A stretch of 13,636 nucleotides of DNA from JBBDSH01 sp040905045 (GCA_040905045.1 JBBDSH010000003.1:1-13636), one strand, 5' to 3'. Positions 7,312 through 13,620 are shown, counted from the first letter of the stretch. Numbers and translations: made by a program. The notes: a model not told the origin generated them from the sequence alone.

Positions 7312-7888
7312 TTCACTATACCTTGCATCGAAATCCCCGCGCCGGCGCGAGTTGCTGGAACAGATCGGCGTGGCCTTCGAGGTCATTGACGTGGACGTTG
7401 ACGAATCGCAGGAAGAGGATGAATCGCCGTCCGCCTATGTCCGCCGCGTTGCCCTGTCGAAGGCGCGGGCGGGATACATAAAAGCGGCGGATTCGATCCC
7501 CGTACTGGCCGCCGATACCACCGTGGTACTGGACGGCCGCCTACTCGGCAAGCCGGGCGACCGGAACGAAGCCGCGGCCATGCTCACCAGTCTGGCCGGC
7601 CGCAGCCACGAAGTCCTGACCGCCGTGGCACTGGCGCACACTGAGGAACGGGTCATGCTCAACCGCAGCCGCGTGTGCCTGGCGCCATTATCACCGGACC
7701 GCATCGCGGCCTACTGCGACGGCGAGGAACCGTACGACAAGGCCGGCGGCTACGGCATCCAGGGACGGGCCGCGGCCTTTATTACACGACTGGAAGGCAG
7801 TTATTCCGGTGTCATGGGACTGCCGCTATACGAAACCTCGATACTGTTGGCCAGTCTGGAAACCATCGAAACCCGGGTGAGTTCATAA
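7307..7888 (+). CDS. maf: Maf-family nucleotide pyrophosphatase, YhdE-like (dTTP/UTP type)
   Basis: Hydrolyses nucleoside triphosphates, most likely dTTP/UTP and modified forms, to monophosphate and pyrophosphate (house-cleaning role). The 193 residues show LYLASKSPRRRELL at 4-17, the catalytic-region AADTTVV (Asp70), GKP (81-83), DKAGGYGIQG (144-153) and EGSYSGVMGLPL. The start MTSLYLAS resembles E. coli YhdE, which favours the YhdE subgroup over YceF. GTG at 7307 is the only plausible start: TAA lies two codons upstream and the family core begins at once. That GTG is part of the last unit of array B, with no Shine-Dalgarno in front. The gene stands alone between arrays B and C; the rng gene found after maf in many relatives is absent. 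Confidence 0.95.
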   Translation: MTSLYLASKSPRRRELLEQIGVAFEVIDVDVDESQEEDESPSAYVRRVALSKARAGYIKAADSIPVLAADTTVVLDGRLLGKPGDRNEAAAMLTSLAGRSHEVLTAVALAHTEERVMLNRSRVCLAPLSPDRIAAYCDGEEPYDKAGGYGIQGRAAAFITRLEGSYSGVMGLPLYETSILLASLETIETRVSS

Positions 7889-7899
7889 CCCGCCAAATT

Positions 7900-7974
7900 G
7901 TAAGGAGTGAGGTGTGAGGCGTAAGATAAAACCCCGCTGAATTCACTCCTAACTCCTAACCCCTCACTCCTCAC
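7900..7974. repeat. Array C: inverted pair of heptamer arrays of a second sequence type, downstream of maf
   Basis: Left arm: GTAAGGA, GTGAGGT, GTGAGGC, GTAAGAT (7900-7927). Right arm, opposite orientation: AATTCAC, TCCTAAC, TCCTAAC, CCCTCAC, TCCTCAC (7940-7974). The common form is GTNAGGN. The step is again exactly 7 bases and the left units again begin GTNA, but the last three positions differ from arrays A and B (GGN, not YAA). Outermost pairs match at 6 of 7 positions each and inner pairs less well. The spacer is only 12 bases, so a stem-loop is more credible here than in A or B. It starts 12 bases after the maf stop and could end that transcript, although no T-run follows. Confidence 0.88.
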
Positions 7975-8058
7975 TCGCAGTGGTTGTAATCAACGCCCAG
8001 TTGCGTAAACATGATGTGTTCAACCGGCCCGATATCATACTTATAGAACGAACGCACT
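7975..8058 (+). promoter_or_regulatory. Short leader ahead of the RimB-like/rimK unit (weak promoter candidate)
   Basis: This 84-base stretch between array C and the first gene of the rim trio is where its promoter should lie. The best match I see is TATAGA at 8042-8047 as a -10, with TTCAAC at 8019-8024 as a poor -35 at 17-base spacing. This is a weak candidate. It would leave an mRNA leader of only a few bases, and no strong Shine-Dalgarno precedes the ATG at 8059. No hairpin or riboswitch-like pattern stands out. Confidence 0.2.
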
Positions 8059-8562
8059 ATGCAGGATACAGCCGACAGCAAACCCCCTGTGATTGGCTGG
8101 CGCGAATGGGCGTCGCTGCCCGAACTCGACATTCCCGCCATTAAGGTCAAGGTGGACACCGGCGCCAAGACCTCGGCCCTGCACGCCTTCCAGCTGGAAA
8201 CCTGGCACGCCGACGATGATCAGGAATACGTCCGCTTCTGGCTGCATCCGCTGCGGCGGCGTGACGACATTGTTATTTGCTGCGAGGCGCCGATCCTGGA
8301 TCGCCGCGTGGTCAAGGATTCCAGCGGCAACGCCGAAGAGCGCTGCGTGATTCAGACTCCGATACGCATCGGCACGCACCAGTGGGATATTGAACTGACG
8401 CTGACCAGCCGCGAAGATATGTTGTTTCGCATGCTGCTCGGCCGCCGCGCCATGGTCGACAGCGGTTTCGTTGTTGATCCCTCTGCCTCGTACCTGGCCG
8501 GTAAAAAACCCCGCAAGGCCTATCCTCTGCGACCCAGAAAGAAAAAGGAGACCGCCCAATGA
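8059..8562 (+). CDS. Retropepsin-like 'ATP-dependent zinc protease' family protein (RimB-like)
   Basis: A 167-residue protein of the family annotated as ATP-dependent zinc protease (PF05618), whose fold and DTGA motif suggest a retropepsin-like aspartyl protease. Key marks: VKVDTGAKTSALHA around residues 30-43 (the DTGAKTS box at 33-39), and MLFRMLLGRRAM near 135-145, the second family block, followed by DPSASYL. The C-terminal tail is very basic (repeated K/R). Its stop overlaps the rimK ATG (ATGA at 8559-8562). In Pseudomonas a protein of this kind (RimB) is encoded next to RimK and acts on glutamylated S6, so a role in trimming or processing RimK products is likely but inferred. The gene symbol is left empty because orthology to RimB cannot be shown from sequence reading alone. 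Confidence 0.85.
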   Translation: MQDTADSKPPVIGWREWASLPELDIPAIKVKVDTGAKTSALHAFQLETWHADDDQEYVRFWLHPLRRRDDIVICCEAPILDRRVVKDSSGNAEERCVIQTPIRIGTHQWDIELTLTSREDMLFRMLLGRRAMVDSGFVVDPSASYLAGKKPRKAYPLRPRKKKETAQ

Positions 8563-9467
8563 AGATCGCCCTGTTGTCACGCAACTCCAAACTCTACTCG
8601 ACCCGTCGTCTGATGGAGGCGGCCCGTGAACGGGATCATGAGATCCGGGTTCTGGATCACCTGCGTTGCTACATGAACATCACCTCACACCGCCCCAGCA
8701 TCCATTACAAGGGCGAAGATCTCAGCGGTTTCGACGCCGTGATACCGCGTATCGGCGCCTCGGTCACCTTCTACGGTACTGCGGTACTGAGGCAGTTCGA
8801 GATGATGGGCGTCTATCCCCTGAACGAATCTGTGGCCCTCACGCGCTCCAGAGACAAATTGCGCGCCCTGCAGCTTCTGTCGCGCAAAGGCATCGGCCTG
8901 CCCATCACCGGTTTCGCCAACAAGCCCGATGATATCGAGGATCTCATTACCATGGTCGGCGGCGCGCCGCTGGTCATCAAACTGCTGGAGGGAACACAGG
9001 GCATCGGTGTGGTTCTGGCGGAAACCCATCAGGCGGCTTCCAGCGTCATCGAATCCTTCCTTGGACTCAAGCACAGTGTCTTGGTGCAGGAATACATCAA
9101 GGAAGCCGGCGGGGCGGATATTCGCTGCTTTGTAATCGGCGACAAGGTGGTCGCCTCCATGAAGCGCCAGAGCAAGGAAGGCGAGTTTCGCTCCAATCTT
9201 CATCGCGGCGGTTCCGCCAGCCTCATCAAGATCACGCCGGAGGAACGATCCACCGCCGTCCGCGCCGCCAATACCATGGGGCTGAATGTCTGTGGCATCG
9301 ACATACTGCGTTCCAACCACGGTCCGGTGGTTATGGAGGTCAATTCCTCGCCCGGACTGGAGGGCATAGAAAAGGCTACCGGCAGGGACATTGCGGGCAT
9401 GATTATTCAGTTCATGGAGAAAAACGCCAAAAAAGGCAAGACCCGGACCAAGGGCAGCCGTGGTTGA
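8559..9467 (+). CDS. rimK: Ribosomal protein S6--L-glutamate ligase RimK
   Basis: ATP-grasp ligase that adds glutamates to the C-terminus of ribosomal protein S6; E. coli RimK also makes poly-alpha-glutamate. At 302 residues (E. coli 300) it matches E. coli RimK closely throughout: the N-terminal domain with CYMNI and SIHYKGEDL, then DAVIPRIGASVTFYG and VYPLNESVALTRSRDKLRALQLL. The ATP-grasp core has VIKLLEGTQGIGVVLAET (Lys141), VQEYIKEAGGADIRC, FRSNLHRGG and the metal-binding GIDIL...VMEVNSSPGLEGIE (Asp248, Glu260, Asn262). An AGGAG at 8546-8550 is a good ribosome-binding site, and the start overlaps the previous gene, so the two are coupled. The C-terminal tail is Lys/Arg-rich, unlike E. 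coli. The AstE-like gene follows after 14 bases. Confidence 0.96.
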   Translation: MKIALLSRNSKLYSTRRLMEAARERDHEIRVLDHLRCYMNITSHRPSIHYKGEDLSGFDAVIPRIGASVTFYGTAVLRQFEMMGVYPLNESVALTRSRDKLRALQLLSRKGIGLPITGFANKPDDIEDLITMVGGAPLVIKLLEGTQGIGVVLAETHQAASSVIESFLGLKHSVLVQEYIKEAGGADIRCFVIGDKVVASMKRQSKEGEFRSNLHRGGSASLIKITPEERSTAVRAANTMGLNVCGIDILRSNHGPVVMEVNSSPGLEGIEKATGRDIAGMIIQFMEKNAKKGKTRTKGSRG

Positions 9468-9481
9468 TGCATTGAAATAGT

Positions 9482-10540
9482 ATGACGAAAAAGAAGATCC
9501 GCGACCCCATTACCGTCGGCTACCGCAGCATCAAGCCGGGAGAGCGTGCCTATGTGGAACTGGACATGCCCGGCCTGTTCTCCCAGAGCGGCACCATCAT
9601 GCCGGTGCATGTTATTCACGGCAAACGCGACGGCCCGGTATTGTTCCTCTCGGCGGCCCTGCACGGCGACGAGATCAACGGCGTCGAAATCATACGCCGG
9701 GTGCTGAAACATCGATCTCTGAACCGTCTCAAGGGAACACTCATCGCCGTACCGGTAGTGAATGTCTACGGCTTTCTCTACAAAAGCCGCTATCTGCCGG
9801 ATCGCCGCGACCTGAACCGATCATTTCCGGGGTCCCAGCAGGGTTCCATGGCCTCGCGTACCGCCAATCTGTTTCTTACCGAAATCGTCAGCAAATGCAC
9901 CCACGGCATCGATCTGCATACCGGCGCCATTCATCGCGACAACCTGCCCCAGGTACGTGCCCTGATGGATGATCCTGAAACCGAGCGTATGGCCCATGCC
10001 TTCCGCGCGCCGGTGATACTCAATACCGAAATTGTGGATGGTTCATTGAGGGCAGAAGTGGAAAAGATGGGTATACCGGTGATCGTTTACGAAGCCGGTG
10101 AAGCATTGCGCTTCGACGAGGTAAGCATTCGTGCCGGAACACGGGGCGTCATCGCCATCATGCGGGAACTGGGCCTGTTGCCCCGCACGCGCAGCAAGAA
10201 ACAGTTCAAATCCATGCTGGGGAAATCCAGCAGTTGGGTACGGGCGCCGAAAAGCGGCGTCCTGCGTTCAATGAAAATGCTGGGGGCGACGGTGAACAAG
10301 GGCGACCTGCTCGGCATTGTCTTCGATCCCTTCGGCGAGGCGGAGGAAAATGTGCTGTGTCCCGCGGACGGCATCATCATCGGCCGAACCAACATCCCGC
10401 TGGTCAACGAGGGCGAAGCCCTGTTTCACATCGCCCGTTTCAAGAATGCGGATGCGCTTGCCGATACACTGGAGGATTTCCAGTATGAAATGGACCCGAC
10501 CACGGACGATAAACCGCCGCCGGAACCACCGATTGTCTAG
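9482..10540 (+). CDS. Succinylglutamate desuccinylase/aspartoacylase family metallohydrolase (M14 fold)
   Basis: Zinc hydrolase of the AstE/AspA family, which shares the fold of M14 carboxypeptidases. The zinc site is complete: His61 and Glu64 in ALHGDEINGVE and His146 in GIDLHTG. The family segments DRRDLNRSFPG (107-117) and the likely catalytic Glu204 in VYEAGEALRF are present. From about residue 230 a C-terminal beta-barrel domain follows (APKSGVLRS, then GIVFDPFGEAEENVLCPADG), ending in an acidic, proline-rich tail. The protein has 352 residues. True AstE works in arginine catabolism beside astABD; none are here. It is 14 bases after rimK, so its substrate probably relates to RimK products (glutamate-tail removal or a linked acyl-amino acid). 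That substrate is inference. No strong Shine-Dalgarno is seen. Confidence 0.88.
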   Translation: MTKKKIRDPITVGYRSIKPGERAYVELDMPGLFSQSGTIMPVHVIHGKRDGPVLFLSAALHGDEINGVEIIRRVLKHRSLNRLKGTLIAVPVVNVYGFLYKSRYLPDRRDLNRSFPGSQQGSMASRTANLFLTEIVSKCTHGIDLHTGAIHRDNLPQVRALMDDPETERMAHAFRAPVILNTEIVDGSLRAEVEKMGIPVIVYEAGEALRFDEVSIRAGTRGVIAIMRELGLLPRTRSKKQFKSMLGKSSSWVRAPKSGVLRSMKMLGATVNKGDLLGIVFDPFGEAEENVLCPADGIIIGRTNIPLVNEGEALFHIARFKNADALADTLEDFQYEMDPTTDDKPPPEPPIV

Positions 10541-10544
10541 ACAA

Positions 10545-10572
10545 GTTTAAAGTGTAAAGTTGAAAGTAAACA
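10545..10572. repeat. Array D: single-arm heptamer array of a third sequence type
   Basis: Four units at exact 7-base step: GTTTAAA, GTGTAAA, GTTGAAA, GTAAACA, beginning 4 bases after the stop of the AstE-like gene. The common form is GTNNAAA. No matching right arm is clear; a lone TTTTTAC at 10624-10630 fits the complementary form and may be its remnant. The unit GTGTAAA also occurs, reversed, as TTTACAC inside array B, which ties this type to the GTNAYAA arrays. I do not recognise a named element. Confidence 0.75.
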
Positions 10573-10650
10573 GAACGAGGTGCAGTCGTCTCGTCATGAT
10601 GGTTTGCTCCTTATGAAACTCCGCTTTTTACCGGGATCATTTCTCAAATA
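10573..10650 (+). promoter_or_regulatory. Leader of the Na/Pi transporter gene with overlapping mini-ORFs
   Basis: The 78 bases before the transporter ATG lack a Shine-Dalgarno at that start. Two tiny frames are chained into it. ATG 10596 opens MMVCSL and stops at TGA 10614-10616, overlapping ATG 10613. That second ATG opens a 12-codon frame ending at TAA 10649-10651, which overlaps the transporter ATG by one base. The chain could feed ribosomes to the gene, but frames this short arise easily by chance and neither has a convincing ribosome-binding site. No clear promoter hexamers were found. Confidence 0.2.
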
Positions 10651-12306
10651 ATGCAGCCGCTTCTGGCCATCACTACGCTGTTGGGCGGCATCGGGCTTTT
10701 CCTGGTCGGCATGTGGCTGATGACGGACGGTCTCAAACTGGCCGCGGGCCAGGCCTTGCGCGACCTTCTTCACAGCTGGACCAATACCCGTGTTCGCGGT
10801 CTCGGCACGGGTTTCATGATCACGGGACTGGTTCAATCCTCCAGCGCCGTGACAGTCGCCACCATCGGGTTTGCCAATGCGGGACTGCTGACGCTGGAAC
10901 AGGCGATCTGGGTCATCTTCGGCAGCAATGTCGGCACCACCATGACCGGCTGGCTCGTCGTTCTTATCGGTTTCAAGGTGAACATAGAATTCCTCGCTCT
11001 GCCGCTTATCGGCATCGGCATGTTTCTGCGGCTGACGGGAATCAAAGCCCGTCGCGCGGCCATCGGTCAGGCACTGGTCGGTTTCGGTCTGTTTTTTCTT
11101 GGAATTTCGGTCTTGCAGGAAGGCTTCACGGCTTATGCGTCCGGAATGTCGCTGCCGCCGGTGCGAGGTTCTTTTTTTACCATGCTGCCGGTCTACGTCG
11201 GCATAGGACTGATCCTGACCACACTCATGCAGTCTTCCAGCGCCGCCATGGTCATTACCCTGAGCGCCGCCGCCAGCGGATTGATCCCGCTGGGCGCCGC
11301 CGCCGCTGTCGTAATCGGAACCAACCTCGGCACCACAACCACCTCTCTGGTATCCGTGATCGGGGCCACCGCCACCGCCAAGCGTGTTGCGGCCAGTCAT
11401 GTCATGTTCAACCTGATCACCGCATTCGCCGCCGTACTGATACTCATACCCATGCTGGAAATCACAACCCGGCTGCAGGCGTTGTTGCACCTGCCCGACG
11501 CGCCCGCGACAACCCTGGCCTTGTTTCACACCGTATTCAATATCCTCGGGGTTCTGCTGGTGTGGCCGGTTGCAAGGCGGCTTACCCGTGTGCTGAAAAA
11601 GCGTTTCGTCACACTCGAGGAAATCGCAGGAAGGCCCGCCTATCTTGACGATACGTCACTGGCCGTGCCGGCAGTCGCGGCGGAGGCTCTGCTCAAGGAA
11701 CTGGAGCGGCTCGGCATCGGCGCCGTTCGTTCGGTGCATGCGGTCCTGGACAAAGATGCCGATTTTAATGGTAATTATCCGGATCCGGCCACGGCAGAAT
11801 CCCTCGGTACAGCCATCGCCGATTATGTCTCCCAATTAAACCGTACCGATATGCCGGAAAACGTGGCTCGAACTCTGCCGACCATCATCCAGATCACTCA
11901 GCAATACGTCATGCTCTGCAACCTGGCCGTGGAAGTCATGAAGCTTCAGGGACAGATGCGGATTAATGATCCGGAGCTGAAACAAGGCATTGACGTTTTC
12001 AAGGGTCATGTGTCCGGCATATTCGATCAAATAACCGGTAACATATCCGATGATGATATTGCGCGAATGCAATCCCGACTCGATACCGTCGAGTCCGAAT
12101 ACGAATCATTAAAAGCCGCGATACTGGAGTCGGCCAGCCGCGGCGAACTCGACATGACCAGCGTCGATATACAATTGCAGATTAATAATCTGATACGACG
12201 CATGGCCAGACAGATCATCAAGGCCGTCCTGCGATTGCACGATATACGTAATTCCCTTTCGGGCATGGTTCCGGCCGACTCCGGAAAGATGATCGAAAAC
12301 GACTGA
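10651..12306 (+). CDS. Na+/phosphate cotransporter family protein with PhoU-like C-terminal domain
   Basis: Inner-membrane protein of the NptA/YjbB (SLC34-like) Na/Pi family, moving phosphate with sodium. The membrane part (about 1-312) has the two inverted QSSSA repeats that define the family, at residues 62-66 and 194-198, each followed by a paired loop: GSNVGTT (91-97) and GTNLGTT (223-229). The C-terminal 200 or so residues are soluble, helical and rich in charged heptad-like stretches, as in the PhoU-like domain fused to bacterial members. At 551 residues it is the normal fused length. Bacterial relatives can act in uptake or export, and direction cannot be told from sequence. No phosphate regulator (phoBR, phoU, pst) is in the window. 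There is no Shine-Dalgarno at the ATG. Confidence 0.9.
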   Translation: MQPLLAITTLLGGIGLFLVGMWLMTDGLKLAAGQALRDLLHSWTNTRVRGLGTGFMITGLVQSSSAVTVATIGFANAGLLTLEQAIWVIFGSNVGTTMTGWLVVLIGFKVNIEFLALPLIGIGMFLRLTGIKARRAAIGQALVGFGLFFLGISVLQEGFTAYASGMSLPPVRGSFFTMLPVYVGIGLILTTLMQSSSAAMVITLSAAASGLIPLGAAAAVVIGTNLGTTTTSLVSVIGATATAKRVAASHVMFNLITAFAAVLILIPMLEITTRLQALLHLPDAPATTLALFHTVFNILGVLLVWPVARRLTRVLKKRFVTLEEIAGRPAYLDDTSLAVPAVAAEALLKELERLGIGAVRSVHAVLDKDADFNGNYPDPATAESLGTAIADYVSQLNRTDMPENVARTLPTIIQITQQYVMLCNLAVEVMKLQGQMRINDPELKQGIDVFKGHVSGIFDQITGNISDDDIARMQSRLDTVESEYESLKAAILESASRGELDMTSVDIQLQINNLIRRMARQIIKAVLRLHDIRNSLSGMVPADSGKMIEND

Positions 12307-12310
12307 ATAC

Positions 12311-12326
12311 CGCAAATTCATTTGCG
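12311..12326. other. Short perfect hairpin after the Na/Pi transporter gene
   Basis: CGCAAAT and ATTTGCG, separated by two bases, form a perfect inverted repeat starting 4 bases after the transporter stop. It could fold as a 6-base stem with a 4-base loop. No run of T follows, so it is a poor intrinsic terminator; it may be an operator, a weak pause site or an RNA end stabiliser. Confidence 0.45.
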
Positions 12327-12366
12327 CGGCGGCGACCGGAAACACATGATTGTATAACCGTTCTAT

Positions 12367-12395
12367 TTGCCGCATGCAACTCGTAATACGATAAA
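12367..12395 (+). promoter_or_regulatory. Candidate sigma70-type promoter for the CNNM/DUF21 gene
   Basis: TTGCCG (12367-12372) and GATAAA (12390-12395) are spaced by 17 bases, each matching 4 of 6 consensus positions. It sits in the AT-richer part of the 146-base gap and would leave a leader of about 50 bases before ATG 12453. The match is weak and unproven; it is listed because this gene is the only one downstream of proA with a long upstream gap and no repeat array. Confidence 0.25.
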
Positions 12396-12452
12396 AACAC
12401 GGCGACAACCGTTCGGCCGTCGCGCCCGGACAAACATTTTCGGAGAACCCTG

Positions 12453-13496
12453 ATGGATACACTCCCGGTAACCACCTTCACCTGGCTGTTGATCCTTTTC
12501 TGCATCTCCCAGTCAGCCATGTTCTCCGGCCTGAACCTGGCAGTATTCAGTGTCAGCCGCTTGCGGCTCGAGGTACAGGCCGCCGGTGGAGATAACTCCG
12601 CCCGCAATGTCCTGGCACTGAGACAGAATTCCAATTTTATTCTGACCACGATCCTGTGGGGCAACGTCGCCGTCAACGTACTTTTAACCCTGTTGTCGGA
12701 TTCCGTCATGGCGGGCGTGTCGGCGTTTCTTTTTTCCACTGTCGTGATTACTTTCATCGGAGAAATCACGCCGCAGGCCTATTGCTCCCGCAATGCCATA
12801 AAGGTCGCCTCATTGTTCACGCCGGTGCTGCGTTTCTATCAGTTGCTGCTTTATCCGGTGGCGAGACCCACGGCGCGGATGCTGGACTGGTGGCTGGGAA
12901 AGGAAGGCATACATTTCTACAGGGAACGCGACCTTCACGAACTTCTCAAGCAGCATATCTCAGGCAGCGAAACCGATATCGGCCGGCTGGAAGGGCTGGG
13001 GGCAATGAACTTCCTTACCATGGACGATCTATCCGTAATGCAGGTCGGAAGGGAGGTACATCCGGACAGCATTATTACGCTGCCGGTGGCAAACGGCGTC
13101 CCGGAATTTCCGGGTTACCGGCCGGACCACCGTGATCCCTTTCTGCAGGACCTGGCTCGCTCAGGCAAAAAATGGCTGATACTAACGGATGACAACGATG
13201 AGCCCCGGTTCGTTCTCGATTCGGACGCCTTCCTGCGTGCCGCCTTGTTCAGCGAGCAACGGGTCGAACCGGTGCATTTCATCCATCGGCCAATGATCGT
13301 GCGTGATCCGAAAACGCCTCTGGGGCGCGTTATTCCGCAATTCAACCTCGGCGATACCATTATCGGTAACGATAAAATCGACAGGGACATAATCCTGGTA
13401 TGGACGGAACAACACCGGCTTATTACCGGCACCGACCTCCTCGATCAATTATTGCACGGCATTACCGGAAGCGGAATTAAAAGCAAAACTGATTGA
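12453..13496 (+). CDS. CNNM/DUF21 transmembrane domain protein with CBS-like region
   Basis: Inner-membrane protein of the CNNM (DUF21) family, whose members are tied to Mg2+ or other divalent-cation transport. It has 347 residues. Hydrophobic segments lie at about 9-30, 63-82, 86-105 and 120-140. Two signatures stand out: MFSGLNLAVFS (23-33) and GEITPQAYCSRNA (103-115), both near the forms in eukaryotic CNNM proteins rather than the bacterial CorC/HlyC style. From about 188 a soluble part follows with two weak CBS-like repeats (about 195-267 and 278-335). The C-terminal CorC_HlyC domain of larger relatives is absent. GGAG at 12442-12445 is a good ribosome-binding site, 7 bases before the ATG. 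Its substrate is not known from sequence; magnesium is the family-based guess. Confidence 0.85.
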   Translation: MDTLPVTTFTWLLILFCISQSAMFSGLNLAVFSVSRLRLEVQAAGGDNSARNVLALRQNSNFILTTILWGNVAVNVLLTLLSDSVMAGVSAFLFSTVVITFIGEITPQAYCSRNAIKVASLFTPVLRFYQLLLYPVARPTARMLDWWLGKEGIHFYRERDLHELLKQHISGSETDIGRLEGLGAMNFLTMDDLSVMQVGREVHPDSIITLPVANGVPEFPGYRPDHRDPFLQDLARSGKKWLILTDDNDEPRFVLDSDAFLRAALFSEQRVEPVHFIHRPMIVRDPKTPLGRVIPQFNLGDTIIGNDKIDRDIILVWTEQHRLITGTDLLDQLLHGITGSGIKSKTD

Positions 13497-13499
13497 TCT

Positions 13500-13560
13500 C
13501 GCAAAGACGCCAAGAAAAACGAAGTTGCTTCAAAACTTTTCAGATCCTGGCGTCTTCGCG
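13500..13560. repeat. Element E: inverted repeat with 8-base units after the last gene, possible terminator
   Basis: The left arm is two octamers, CGCAAAGA and CGCCAAGA (13500-13515). The right arm, CTGGCGTCTTCGCG (13547-13560), is nearly its reverse complement (about 13 of 14 positions, with one skipped base). It begins 4 bases after the stop of the CNNM-like gene, with a loop of about 32 bases that holds a small GAAG/CTTC hairpin (13521-13531). From memory, GCAAAGACGC-type repeats occur between genes in many environmental bacteria. It may end the transcript as a hairpin, but there is no T-run. Confidence 0.65.
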
Positions 13561-13572
13561 GGTTTAACCCGC
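13558..13572. other. Palindrome GCGGGTT/AACCCGC
   Basis: Two 7-base arms flank a single base and directly abut the right arm of element E. With a one-base centre it is more credible as a protein-binding site in DNA than as an RNA hairpin, although a shorter-stem RNA fold with a larger loop is possible. No function is assigned. Confidence 0.4.
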
Positions 13573-13584
13573 ATATTGCACGAG

Positions 13585-13620
13585 GGATCGCGGCTGCTCG
13601 CGCAGCTCGCAGCGTGATCC
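13585..13620. other. GC-rich stem-loop near the window end
   Basis: GGATCGCGGCTGC (13585-13597) can pair with GCAGCGTGATCC (13609-13620). The stem is about 12 base pairs with one bulged base and one G-U pair, around an 11-base loop. It may be a REP-like repeat, part of a bidirectional terminator, or the edge of a structured element beyond the window. The remaining bases to 13636 show nothing I can name. Confidence 0.4.

Noticed and set aside
10594..11529. 311-codon reverse-strand frame opposite the Na/Pi transporter
   Set aside because: The product is Gln/Gly/His-rich low-complexity sequence, as expected from the complement of a membrane-protein gene; no motif supports it.
12311..12326. Hairpin as intrinsic terminator of the Na/Pi gene
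   Set aside because: The stem is short and AT-rich and no T-run follows, so a terminator call is not supported.
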